Part shown: positions 45,527 through 56,020 of the stretch, piece after piece
How positions within the stretch are numbered: the first letter of the stretch is position 1
How the letters are laid out: the number at the start of each line of letters is the position of its first letter
Source: Liopterus haemorrhoidalis
Taxonomy: Eukaryota > Arthropoda > Insecta > Coleoptera > Dytiscidae
Length of the DNA stretch: 64,000 nucleotides
Assembly (NCBI GenBank): GCA_963971575.1
Contig: OZ020611.1
Coordinates: 145,912,419-145,976,418, forward strand
Direction: 5' to 3'
The notes under the pieces: generated by a model
What the model was told of the DNA's origin: nothing
The model's database searches: none
What the model saw: the letters and a program-made list of their open reading frames with translations, nothing else
Made by a program: the position numbers and the translations under genes

Positions 45527-46250
45527 CGGTTGCCTTTTATATTTCGGGATTTGAGATTAAAAACAATTATTTATCAACAAAAGTGGCTTTATTGTTATTT
45601 AAAATATTATCCATGAAGATCAATACACTTTTGCAGGCGTTTGAACCAATTTTCGAAGCACTTTTTCCACTCCGATTGAGGCTTTTTCCACTGCGACTGT
45701 CAAATCATGTGAGATTCAACGCGAACAAATCTTTTTGACGACCAAATGTTCATTCAATAGTGAATGATTGCTGGTCCCACTAATGCCCAAGGATACCTCA
45801 ATCTCACGATAAGTCACGACGATCTTGCAGTATCAGGTCAACCACAACATCAACGCTTTCCGGGACAACAATCGATTTTGGGCGACCACCACGAAATTCG
45901 TCCTTAAGCGAACTACGATCACGATTGAAGTCGGTAAACTATCGATAAACAGTAGTTCTTGATGGTGCTTCATCGCCAAAATTCAAATTAAGTTCATCGA
46001 TACACTGTTGTTGGGTAAATCCACGTCGCAAATTGTAAAAAATAATCGCTCGAAAATGTTCAGGATTTAATTCCATTTTTAACCGAAATGAAATTTTTTA
46101 AGTTACTGTAAACAAAACAAATAGCGCTCGTATGTTAAAACATTCTGAGTATGTATACTATAAAAAATGTCAAGCTTTACGAGAGAAGCGTCAGTTGTCA
46201 GATGGTAGTACTAGTTTAGCGCAATCCCGAAATATAAGAGGCAACCCTCG
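45527..46250 (-). mobile_element. Mariner deletion derivative (MITE-like), copy 2
   Basis: The right end AATATAAGAGGCAACCCTCG is followed by TA (46251-46252). The left end starts CGGTTGCCTTTTATATTTCG and has lost its outer bases and TA where it meets the mariner fragment above. The minus strand keeps the HTH segment and joins it to the tail ENWFKRLQKCIDLHGEYF at the same junction as copy 1 (5132-5855). Stops interrupt the frame. Length is 724 bp, like copy 1. Confidence 0.8.
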
Positions 46251-46252
46251 TA

Positions 46253-47130
46253 GAACATGTAATGAGGATGAAAGAGTAGAAAGATATAAAGGATTTAGAA
46301 AGTAAGAATGGTTGTATCTCGATTAGAAGAAGACCTCGCAAAATAAAGTAAGATCTGTTGATAGAAAATCTAGCGATGTAGAAAAACCTAACCCAAGAGA
46401 GTAATATGAATTTTTTTATAATGAGGTTAAATCAACAATGCAAAAAAAAAAACAGAAAAACGTAATTGTAAAATAGGAAGCAACAAATTATGGGGAAATT
46501 TTCTGTTTTAAATTAACTGTTTTACTTAATTTAGCGTAATCATCCGTTTTTCGTAAAAACTGATGATATTTGTTAATTGTACGCAACACTTCTCTGAAAG
46601 CCATTTCACTCTGTTTAATTCAAAAAAATCTACTTTTAGGTGAAAGAAAAGTTCATCTGTCGTACAAATTTTATAAGCTTCTTTAATTCGAAAACTGAAA
46701 CCATAGCGGCTTTTTTCTCCAGACTTGGCCCGCCAGAATAAATTTAATGATAAAAAGCAACTGTTCGTACGAAAGATTAATCTCTTAAGTAGTTACGGAA
46801 ACGGTAAGCGTTAATTATAAAGCTCCAGCAATTTGAAATAAAAATACCACCAGACGTTACAACTTTGTAAAAATAAATACATACAAATAAGTTTTATAAG
46901 TAGACGAGTCTGTTGTTTTATTTGTTTCCACGTGTATTGCGTCTCAACTTTTATTAATTTTATCATTTGCTTTCTCAAATTTGCATAGTTATAATAAGAA
47001 AAAGAGGTCTTTTATCTAGTGGAATTTAAAGTTGTAGCTTCTACGTTGTATATCGTATATTAATATAAAATTATATGTAGTGTGCTTTTTCACATACTTA
47101 AAATTTCATTGGTAACTAATGGTAGTATAA
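46253..47130. other. AT-rich spacer, nothing recognised
   Basis: No gene, inverted repeat or repeat end was noticed. Confidence 0.5.
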
Positions 47131-48657
47131 ATCTTTATTCATGCCTTTTGGCTTCGAATTAAGTACATTTCATACATAAATTTTTTCAACACGTTAAATG
47201 ACAAAAACAGCTGTGATATAAACGGACTTAATACAAAAGCTTTAAAATTAGTCAGCGGTACAATATCACACCATTTAGCTAGACTAATAAATCATTGTAT
47301 AGAACATGGCGTATTTCCTTCTGTACTGAAAATCTCTCTTGTCATTCCAGTACATAAGAAAAATAATATTAACGATCCAAGTAATTACAGGCCTATATCG
47401 CTGCTACCTATATTTTCAAAAGTTTTTGAAAAAATATTAAAAAAACAACTAGTGACTTATTTTGAAAAATTTAATTTATTTTCTAATTGTCAACATGGTT
47501 TCCGACACAACAAATCTACTCAGAGTGCTCTGATTGACACAGTAAGCTTTATTCTAAAGTGCTTTAATGATGGAGAAATGGCCTCTGCCATTTCCTGTGA
47601 TTTAAGTAAAGCTTTCGATACAGTTGACCCTGATATCCTGCTTTGTAAGTTAGAGCACTATGGTGTTAGAGGCGTTGCGTTGAACATGTTTGAAACTTAT
47701 TTGAAAAATAGATTTCAAGCTGTAAAACTGAATAACAAGCTGTCTGATGTAAAAAACATACACTTTGGAATTCCACAGGGCTCAATTTTGGGCCCCATAC
47801 TGTTCCTGATCTATATAAATGATCTCGACAAACATATTAAATGTGACCAAGTTGTTTTATATGCAGACGATACAAATTTTTTACAGCGTCTTCCTCGATC
47901 AACATTATTAATTCAAGATATAATGGCAGACGCTAAAATGTGGTTTGATAGCAACAAATTACTGCTAAATAATGAAAAAACTGGTAAAATAATATTTTCT
48001 TCTCGATCTTATCCGGATACAGTTAAAGATATAAAATTTTTGGGAGTGATACTAGACCAGAACTTAAACTTCAAGAAACATGTAGAGCTTATAACTAATA
48101 GACTCGCAAAAATCTTATATCTCACAAGAAAAATAAAATACCATGTTTCGTACTTGATACTGTTAATGATTTACCATTCTATGTTCGCTACTCATTTAAT
48201 ATACGGTGTTACATTGTGGGGTGCTTGTCCACAGGCTAACATTATATTTATTATTCAAAAGCGTATGATAAGAACTATGAACAATGTAAATAGTAGAACG
48301 CACTGTCGTCCTCTATTCATAAAAAATAGGATTCTAACTGTCCCTTGTACATATATTTATTATACGTTATTGTTTATAAGAGAAAACATCTCAAAATATG
48401 TTACCGTCTCTGAATTACATACACATGACACGAGGAGAAAAAATCAATTATGTCTGAATAAGTTGCGTATAGAGAAGGCTAGACAAGACCCTCATTACAT
48501 GGGAATTGTATTATTTAATAAATTGCCAGAAAACTTAAGAAGTCTACCATACCTTAAATTCAAAAGAGAAGTAAAGTCAATCTTAATTAATAATGCATTT
48601 TACAGCATACCTGAATTTTTGAATTTCAAATTTGAGAACATAAAAAAATTAATGTAA
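47131..48657 (+). CDS. LINE reverse transcriptase, 508 codons, 5'-partial
   Basis: The enzyme copies LINE RNA into DNA at a nicked target. The frame is open from 47131 (just after a stop) with no start codon of its own, because the endonuclease and N-terminus are truncated. Order: SCDINGLNTKALK (about residues 25-37), VLKISLVIPVHKKNN, DPSNYRPISLLPIFSKVFEKI, QHGFRHNKSTQSAL, SCDLSKAFDTVDPDILL with the first catalytic aspartate (D157), GIPQGSILGPILFLIYINDL, and VVLYADDTNFLQ with YADD at about 244-247. FLGVILDQNLNFKKHV (thumb) and the C-terminal block RMIRTMNNVNSRTHCRPLF...ILTVPCTYIYYTLLF follow. All catalytic residues are present. It cannot retrotranspose alone without the endonuclease. Confidence 0.88.
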   Translation: MFIHAFWLRIKYISYINFFNTLNDKNSCDINGLNTKALKLVSGTISHHLARLINHCIEHGVFPSVLKISLVIPVHKKNNINDPSNYRPISLLPIFSKVFEKILKKQLVTYFEKFNLFSNCQHGFRHNKSTQSALIDTVSFILKCFNDGEMASAISCDLSKAFDTVDPDILLCKLEHYGVRGVALNMFETYLKNRFQAVKLNNKLSDVKNIHFGIPQGSILGPILFLIYINDLDKHIKCDQVVLYADDTNFLQRLPRSTLLIQDIMADAKMWFDSNKLLLNNEKTGKIIFSSRSYPDTVKDIKFLGVILDQNLNFKKHVELITNRLAKILYLTRKIKYHVSYLILLMIYHSMFATHLIYGVTLWGACPQANIIFIIQKRMIRTMNNVNSRTHCRPLFIKNRILTVPCTYIYYTLLFIRENISKYVTVSELHTHDTRRKNQLCLNKLRIEKARQDPHYMGIVLFNKLPENLRSLPYLKFKREVKSILINNAFYSIPEFLNFKFENIKKLM

Positions 48658-48848
48658 TACCAAGAGGCTTACCATGTGTACGTGAATTCACATCAAATGT
48701 GTATGTTTCACATCAAATATGTATGTATATGTGTTTAATTCTGTATATATATGATGTATCTTCAAACGCATATCGTTGTTTTTTGACAATGGTAAATTAT
48801 TTTGTAATAATCTCACCTAATAAAGTATTATTATTATTATTATTATTT
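47131..48848 (+). mobile_element. LINE (Jockey/CR1-like), 5'-truncated, intact RT
   Basis: A 5'-truncated non-LTR retrotransposon: an uninterrupted reverse transcriptase frame, a 190-bp 3' untranslated region with AATAAAG (48820), and a (TATTAT)n tail to 48848. A 3' tail of this type and open coding sequence indicate a fairly recent insertion. The older LINE pieces at 2664-3417 and 9849-10750 belong to the same broad group. Confidence 0.88.
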
Positions 48849-48954
48849 ACAAACCCATTAATTGTGAAATAATCAAAAATATCAAAAATTCATTAAAAAA
48901 AGAAAGATATATATAAAAACAAAAAATATCACATTCCTTAAATTACATAATTAA

Positions 48955-50570
48955 AGTTTTTTATGAAAATCGTCTTTTGGCTGCTGGGCGAGAGTTTCTC
49001 TCCCTTTCTTCACCTTTCTCATCAATTTTATGTCACTTCCGGATACCCCAAGTACCTTTTCCAGTCGCCCTGGATCTTCTCCTATTTCCGAGCAGCGTCG
49101 CAAGTGGTAGTGCGTTTCTGGCTGTTCCCCGCATTTTTTATATTTCCTCTCTTTTGTTTTCTTCCAAAATTGGTTGTCTGCTACCTCATTCCCGCATCTG
49201 AACCTCGCTATGAGAGTTTGGTGTTTATTATTTTTGTTCAGGTACTCTGGTAAGGTTGTTACTTGTATCTTGTCGTAGTATTTGTAGAACCTCGTTGTGT
49301 CGATCCTGTTTTGTCGCTCTTGGTCTTGAACTTCTCTGTCCCTTTCCGCCAGCATCTGTAAGAAATCCTCTCCTTCTTCTTGCATCCTCTTTATTTCTTC
49401 TAATCCGTATCCGTTCCTCTCGTAGTATTTCCTTCTCTCAGTCCCCAAATTTGTTTTGGTATTTCTTTCCATTTCTTTTCGGCAATCTTCTAGGATTTTG
49501 TTAGCACTCATTTTTATTTTCTTTTCGTATTTTGCGGCTCTGACTCCGTTGTTTATTCTTATTTTTTCCCTCTTTGTTTCTGTCATCACAATGTAGCTAG
49601 GGGTCTGTCTGTCTAGTTGTAGCGTCCACTTAATGTATATCTCCTGTGTTCTTTCTATATCTTCATGTTGTCTCCACCCCCATTTCTCTGACCCGTACAG
49701 GAGAATTTTTCTTACTAGCTTGTCATATAGGAACATCCTCTTCTTGAAGTCCGTTCTAAATTTCTTTTCTCCTATACTCCAAACTTGTCCTATAGCGTTC
49801 CTTGCTCTTTTCTGTCTGTCCTTAATGTGTTTTGAACCTCCATTGTTTTTTGAACGTAACCCAGATATTTAATTTCCTTTACTTGTTCCAATTCGTTTTC
49901 TCCCCATTTCCATTGTTCTTTCTTTTCCCTACCTCCTTCTTTTCTAAACTCTATTACTCTTGATTTTTCGGAGCTCAGTCTCATGTTCTTGATCTCCAAG
50001 TACCTTAGAACCTTTTGAGCATATCTTTTTGTTCAGCTGCACTTCTTGCCAGTATCACCATGTCGTGAGCGTACGCTAGAGACCACACTTTCATGCTTCC
50101 TACTTTCATTCTTCCTGCCTGCCACTTTGTTAACACGTCTTCCAGGTCTGACATGTAAATCGAGGACAGTATAGGACTTAATGGACATCCTCGCCTTAAT
50201 CACTTTTCTGTCCGAAATACGGTGCTCATTTCACTTTCCGCCTTTATTTTGTTGCTGGTTTCTCTATAGATCTCTCTGATTTTGTTTGTTATTTGCTATT
50301 CTATTCTCTTCTTCTTCATCAAGTCCCATAACTCTTCCCTATCGACTAAGTTAAACGCGGATTTCAGGTCTCCAAAACCTGTTTCTTTACTTATCTCTTG
50401 GTCTATAATGCATTTCAAAATGTAAATATTGTCTAGGGTACTTCTTCCTTTTCTAAATCCGACTTGGTAATAGCTAACACAGCTAACTAATAAGTAAAAA
50501 TGGTACACAGAGAGTATTTTTTTTTTTGTAATTTTTTGCTCTAATCGACAGTTTTTGAAAATCATTTTCT
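48955..50570 (-). pseudogene. LINE of a second type, RT to C-terminus
   Basis: Minus-strand frames in order: QVGFRKGRSTLDNIYILKCII and GDLKSAFNLVDREELW (50296-50565); RRGCPLSPILSSIYMSDLEDVL and VWSLAYAHDMVILARS, where the catalytic YADD is YAHD (50040-50200). Next are LSSEKSRVIEFRKEGGREKK and VKEIKYLGYVQK (49790-49999). The last is a 261-codon frame (48951-49736) with LLYGSEKWGWRQHEDIE, a charged middle and RFRCGNEVADNQFWKK...KKCGEQPETHYHLRRC, a CCHC-like knuckle. At least three frameshifts. The strand is purine-rich and less AT-rich than its surroundings, unlike the other LINEs here. Confidence 0.82.
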
Positions 50571-50599
50571 TCTGCTAATCAAAGTATTAAGTGCTTTTA

Positions 50600-50825
50600 T
50601 TTAATATCGTCTGAAATTCATACTGGAGTTAAACAAGAAGATGCAACCTCACCTTTGCTGTTTAACCTCGTGCTGGAGATGGTCCTACGAAAAGTCCAAC
50701 TTAACAACCACCGTGGTCTAAAATTCAATAGGTACAAAACATGCACATGACCTGGACATTGACTGGCCTTATTGAGGTCGAAGCACGTAAAGTAGGACTT
50801 ATCGTAGGATCATCAGGCCAACTTT
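50600..50825 (+). pseudogene. RTE-like RT palm fragment
   Basis: The plus strand reads TGVKQEDATSPLLFNLVLEMVLRKVQLNN, the region containing GVRQGD.LSP in active enzymes. After a frameshift comes AHDLDIDWP, where YADDIDIIG is expected. It is a short, degraded palm fragment. Confidence 0.7.
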
Positions 50826-51192
50826 CTGAAAAATAAGACGGGAGCAAATGTTGTACAAAAATCGAATCGAGATAAAAGTTAAAAAAGCTCTGTTTTTTTA
50901 ATCTACGTATTGAGCTTTCATTTTATACCCAAATCAAAATTTAAAAAAAAAACACTGACCGCTAAACTGTCTTAGAATTGTAATTTATAGTCTGATAAAA
51001 ATTATTAAATCGTTTGAATAGGAAAATAAAAATATCGGGAAGTAAACAATGTTTAAATAACAAATCTACATAAAGAAACATTTTTTTATTACTCACTAGA
51101 CAGGCTGTAACAATAATAATGCCCACTTGAACGAATATTATATAGTATTAAATAATAAAGTATTTTAACACAAAAAACCCATTTTTATAACA
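50826..51192. other. Spacer with traces of the tRNA-bearing element
   Basis: TTTTTTTAATCTACGTATTG and AGCTTTCATTTTATACCC (50892-50930) resemble the conserved block of the tRNA-bearing element, at low identity. No gene is seen. Confidence 0.35.
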
Positions 51193-52582
51193 ACACTAGC
51201 AGTGTACCCGATGCTTCGCTACCGGAAAAAAGCAGCCGTAGCCAGTTTAGACCGGGTTTATGTCGCTGTGGGTTCAATTTAGTTTGGTGCGAATCGTTTT
51301 ATTATGGTCCAATTATATATTATTTTGTTTTACACGTACCATTTCATAAATATGTGCTTGTACACAAATGATTTAAGTAAAGACTTCTTTATTAATACCA
51401 CAGAATATATTATATTCTATCGTACTAATAACATATTTCCGACTAATATTTCCGAATAAATATTTCTTATAGAATGTTACGTGAATGATATTTTAGAATC
51501 AAAGTTATCAGAAGAGAGAAACACACTGTTTTTTTTTAATAGCAAATATGCAAACATAAAACAGATTTTAAAACAGAAATTCGTTAACCGAGATCACATA
51601 AAAATAAACCTTAATTGGGTCTTGTATTAGAGAGAAACAGACTGACGGAAATACAGATGGATATTGGTTCTTAAAGTTCGTTAAAATGGGAATCCGTTAA
51701 CCGAGGTACGCTGATAAAAAGTATCCTATCATGGAACTGACAATATTTTAACCATATATACAAAATTGCATATAAGTCCGTCCAGCAGGTATTAAGATTT
51801 TATTGGAAAAAAAATCACAGACAGACAGACAGATAATAATTCTAAAAATGTTAAAATTGTTTAAGTATAATAAAGCTATTAAAGTCAAAACACTATAGAT
51901 GTATTAAATAGAAAAGATTTGTTTATTTATTTTAAACATCTTTTGTTGTTAAACAACATGTTTTATGTTAAGTCAATAATAAGTGATATATTTACTCTAG
52001 CCCCCCAAATATGCATTAAAAACAGCACTAAACAGAAAATATTTGTTTCTTCATTCTAAGAAAATTGTCTTATATATGTATATTTTTGATGTATAATAAA
52101 TAAAAAGTGAGATATTTCAAGATTTTTGCTTTAGCTCAGTAAAATAAAAAACCAGAAAACAGGTTTTGCCTCTGCATACACTAATCAAAAACTATGATCT
52201 TAAGTTTTGTTAAATAATTGAAAAACGAAAATTCTTATCAGTTCTAACAAAGCATCTATCCACTGACAATAATGTTTAGGTCGCGCCATTTCCGATATTG
52301 GCCGAACGCTCGACGAAGTCAGTATAGTCATACAGTCAAGTATTGAAGAGAAATTCCCGCTTTCTCGCTGAAAGTCCCATAAAGGTTTCAATGGTCTATT
52401 ATAATTAAAAACAAAATTATTAATTTCTCGTTTCTGATGGGACTTTTTTGAGATTTTCGATTTTTCTAGTTATCATGGAGCCATTTGCTACCTGTATGCA
52501 AAATTTCAACTCGGTAGCATATCTGGAAGTGGGTTAGAATTTCCGGACATAGCCACAAATATTCTCTTTTATATATAAAGAT
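51193..52582. repeat. Interspersed family B, long copy 2
   Basis: It begins CACTAGCAGTGTACCCGATG and ends TCTTTTATATATAAAGATTT. It shares with copy 1 the start, GTCTCGC-like and TCCAATATAATTAAAAACA-type blocks, and GGAAGTGGGTTAGAATTTCC near the 3' end. ACAGACAGACAGACAGA at 51818 is specific to this copy. Confidence 0.75.
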
Positions 52583-52795
52583 TTTGGGTATTAGTTGCCA
52601 TCTTAAAGTTTTCTGATCTCCTGGAAGGGGTTATATGCAATAAAATTAAAATGTTATTAGAAGACGTTGTAGATCTTATCAATGTATAAAGATGACAGTA
52701 GTATTCGAATATCTTTGTCGTTCTGGATGTAGCTAAAACACTATTAATTACACTATAAAGTCATCAAAAAACTAGTTTCTACACAGAGAAACATG

Positions 52796-52950
52796 GTTCA
52801 AGTCATCCACGAGCCACAAGCGCCCGCAAGGACCGTTGCCTTGCCCTAACTATTCTACGCAATAGTGATTGACCCGTAACTTTACTCTCATATCATCTCG
52901 CAGGAAATCGAAATTTGGCAGTTTCATCACTATCTGTCCAAAGAAGGCTA
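52796..52950 (+). pseudogene. Tc1-like transposase N-terminal fragment
   Basis: The plus strand reads RATSAREDRCLALTILRNSD, then LLSYHLAGNRNLAVSSLSVQRRLIGEE. This is the second HTH region of Tc1-type transposases (consensus TT.REDR.L.. and VS..TV.RRL). It ends at the left arm of the foldback element and does not resume after the right arm (54476 onward), so the element may have captured or truncated it. Confidence 0.65.
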
Positions 52951-54475
52951 ATAGGCGAGGAAACGAAGCAGTGAACTTCCGATTTTTGGCGCAGTAAGAT
53001 GGATTTACATGCGGTTTGGTGCATTCGATTCGTTAGAGCCTCAGGAAATTTTGTGAACCAACGCGATCAATGCAAAATGAAAAATTGCATTTGTGCATAA
53101 GAAAAATCCATTGGAAAAGTACATTTTCCAGAGTTGCAAAATCAAAAATTTATAACTCGGTATAAATTCACTAAAATAAGTCAAATTTTGATACTCGGGG
53201 GTTTTTGGGGTCGCAGAACACGAATATCGGGACGAGAGAAGTGTCCGAGGTACCTGGTGCCCAGGGTGGACACTACGTACATCGTCTCCTAGAGTTTTAT
53301 TCAAATTTGATACAAAAGCAGTTGAATCACGTTACTCGGGGGTTTTTGGGGTCGCTGAATCCGAATATCGCAATAGCGAACGTCTCCGAGGTACCTGGTG
53401 CTCAGGGTGAGCGGTACTTACCCTCGCCTCCTAGAGTTTTATGCGAATTTGTTACAAATGTGGTTGAAATACGTTATTCGAGGTTTTTCGGAGTAATGTA
53501 ACAATGTTTTTTCAATAAATACTTTTTATAAATGCGTATAAAAATATTATTTTATTATAAAAAAAAATACAAAACAATTACATTAGAAACTTTCTGTACT
53601 TTCATTTTCTTCGAAATTTTCAGATTCTTCAATGATGTCAGATTCAATTTCTATAAAATTCTTAATGCCTTTAAGAACACTATAAAACTGAAATATTTTG
53701 TTTTATTATCTATCTTAAATTATTTTTGAACTAAAAACGTTATTAAACTAAAAACTTACTTAAATTTATGCATTTTATTATTGTTGCTAAATTTTTTTAT
53801 TGATAAAACATTAAAAATAAGCGAACCAATTCGACAGAAAATCCAGGTGTGCGTCACTAAAACTGTCTACCCTAGACACGGTAAAAGTAGGCAAAGAACG
53901 TTATAATACCTGAAGTCACTTAAACATAGGATCAATGCTACCAACTGAATTATAAAAAGGCGCCTAGGTTAAAAAAAAATGAGTTTCAGTATACAAGGTT
54001 GGTAGTGCTGGGTACCAGATCCTTGGCACTACGAACTTCGGAGACATTCGCTATTGCGATATTCGAGCTCAGCGACCCCAAAAACCCCCGAGTAACGTGA
54101 TTCAACTGCTTTTGTATCAAATTTGCATAAAACTCTAGGAGACGATGTACGTAGTGTCCATTCTGGGCACCAGGTACCTCGGACACTTCTCTCGTCCCGA
54201 TATTCGTGTTCAGCGACCCCAGAAACCCCCGAGTATCAAAATTTGACTTATTTTAGTGAGTTATAAATTTTTGATTTTGCAACTCTGGAAAATGCACTTT
54301 TCCAATGGATTTTTTTTATGCACAAATGCAGTTTTTCATTTTGCATTGATCGCGTTGGGTCACAAAATTTCCTGAGGCTCTAACGAGTCGAATACACCAA
54401 ACCGCATGTAAATCCATCTTACTGAGCCAAAAATCGGAAGTTGGGCTGATTTTTGTGCTTCATTGCCTCGCCTAT
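52951..54475. mobile_element. Foldback element, about 1.5 kb
   Basis: The left arm (52951 to about 53400) and right arm (about 54010-54475) are inverted copies of each other at roughly 90% identity. Both outer ends carry ATAGGCGAGG, CTTCCGATTTTTGGC and GTAAGATGGATTTACATGCG. The 600-bp centre is AT-rich with no gene. The arms contain tandem units (next entry). Class unknown; a long-arm foldback DNA transposon is the best description. Confidence 0.9.
53188..53500 (+). repeat. Tandem units of about 145-148 bp in the foldback arm
   Basis: Each unit starts TACTCGGGGGTTTTTGGGGT, contains CGAATATCG..A, TCCGAGGTACCTGGTGC and CTCCTAGAGTTTTAT. There are two units at 53190-53335 and 53336-53482 and the start of a third. 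The right arm has about one and a half units in inverse order. The GC-rich core contrasts with the AT-rich surroundings. Confidence 0.9.
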
Positions 54476-55009
54476 AAGGTAATAAGGTCTTGTATCCAGA
54501 AATCCTATAAACTGTACGGCTTTACTCGCAAATCATCGAATTTAAATATTACTCTCCGATCGCAAACTTCTGGTCTGTATAGCTATCATATAGTTTCAGT
54601 ATAGCCATCCTCGCTCATCTCAATGATTTGCATGCAAATCCAGGCAAGTTACAAGTCTTTTGGATACAAGAAATTCTTCCCTCAAACTTCTTTCGATAGT
54701 TAGTGGTGAAACTACCAAATCTTGATGTTCTGTGAGATGATGTGCGACTAAAGTTGGAAGTAGGGTAAGTAATTGGTCGTCTCGAGCGCTTGTGCTGGAG
54801 CATTGCTCAAATTTTGTTTTAGCCATGAGTTATTTGTGTTAAAATTATTTTACTTAATATTCGATACTATATAGTCTTCTTATAATGTCTTCACACAAAA
54901 TCTATGCAGGGCATATAATCTGGACTGCTAAGTCAGGACCTAATATTAAAATTCATTAGTAAACACGAATGTTTCTTTACTAGGCAGCGTGAAAAGCAGC
55001 AACGAGATT
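54476..55009. other. Spacer, nothing recognised
   Basis: A 68-codon minus-strand frame at 54620-54826 (MAKTKFEQCSSTSARDDQLL) has normal complexity but no family resemblance and no splice signals that I could support. Confidence 0.35.
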
Positions 55010-56020
55010 TAACCTGACTTGAGTCCTGTCAGGGATACTGCTGGAGTACAACTCTCTAAAAAGGAGTACAACAGAGTTACCAGTTCGGTGAAACGAGGGA
55101 AGATAGACATGTTGAGAAAAGAACACACAAGTAAAAGTATGCAATCTGTGTTCTTTCAACATATTAAAAGCCTAAAGTTGTCTCACGTTCTAATTTATTA
55201 AGTCTGCTGGTTTGAGATCGGAAACAGAAGGTTTTACGTTTGCGTGTCTGGATGGCGTTATAAATACTTTGGCGTACAGGGCCCACATATTCCAAATGGC
55301 GGAGTCCACACTTTGTAGGTTGTGCCATCACCATCCTGAAACCATTATGCACATTCTTTCTCCGTGTCCATCACTTCCAGCGTCGAGCTAGGTGTTTCAA
55401 CATAATAATGCACTTCGCGTGCCCTACTACCATCTTAAACATGCCTATGGTATTGCCCCGCTACCGGTTATAACATACATCCCTTCTGACATAAAATCGG
55501 TGGTGGAAAATTCCAAATGTCGCATTTATTGGATTTATTCATTCTCCACCTCAATATTATTGACGGACACTAAGACGGACATAACTCTCCTGGATATCAA
55601 AACCAAACAGATATTTGTGATCGAATTTTCAAGACCTGCTGAGAAGAATGTCTTTCTCAAAGAGTAGGAAAATAGGTCTTAGTATATGGATCTGATGTCC
55701 AAGCTTAAAAAGCTATATCCAGGGTAGAAAGTTAAGCTTGTAGTCCTGATAGTTGGTGTTTTGGGTGGTATGAAAGCCTCCTGCCAAAAGGAAATCGAGT
55801 CCATTTCTGCCTGCAGATCATCTGCCACCTTGTTGATCTGCAGAGTTGCTCGCGTCACTCCGTATTGTACGGGCACTGGATCCGAAGAAACTTCCTCGTC
55901 TGCATTTTGCCAGGGCTTGGGGTGTATTTAGCTCCACTAGCCTCTAGTATGACGTAGCTCAAAAGGTTACTGAAGTTGGCGACTAGTGAACGCTTGTCAA
56001 GATCTGACAAACCCCAAATA
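55010..56020 (+). pseudogene. R2-like LINE C-terminus with restriction-like endonuclease
   Basis: Read across frameshifts, the plus strand gives KLSHVLI, LRSETEGFTFACLDGVINTL, then a CCHC knuckle CRLCHHHPETIMHILSPC (about 55325-55370). It continues VFQHNNALRVPYYHLKHAYGI, ENSKCRIYWIYSFSTS, the endonuclease core TDITLLDIKTKQIFVIEFSRPAEKN (55560-55650) and LKKLYPG, KLVVLIVGVLGGMK. This order (reverse transcriptase, knuckle, PD-(D/E)XK-type endonuclease) marks the R2/R4/NeSL group of site-specific LINEs. The last kb only is present. The 3' untranslated region, 55905-56015, recurs at 39115-39230. No ribosomal DNA is seen around either copy. Confidence 0.82.

Noticed and set aside
48963..49872. Plus-strand frames rich in Leu, Ser and Phe
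   Set aside because: They are the antisense of the LINE coding sequence on the minus strand.
53188..53500. CRISPR-like array from repeated units
   Set aside because: Units of about 147 bp without spacers, inside a eukaryotic foldback element; no CRISPR array is present.
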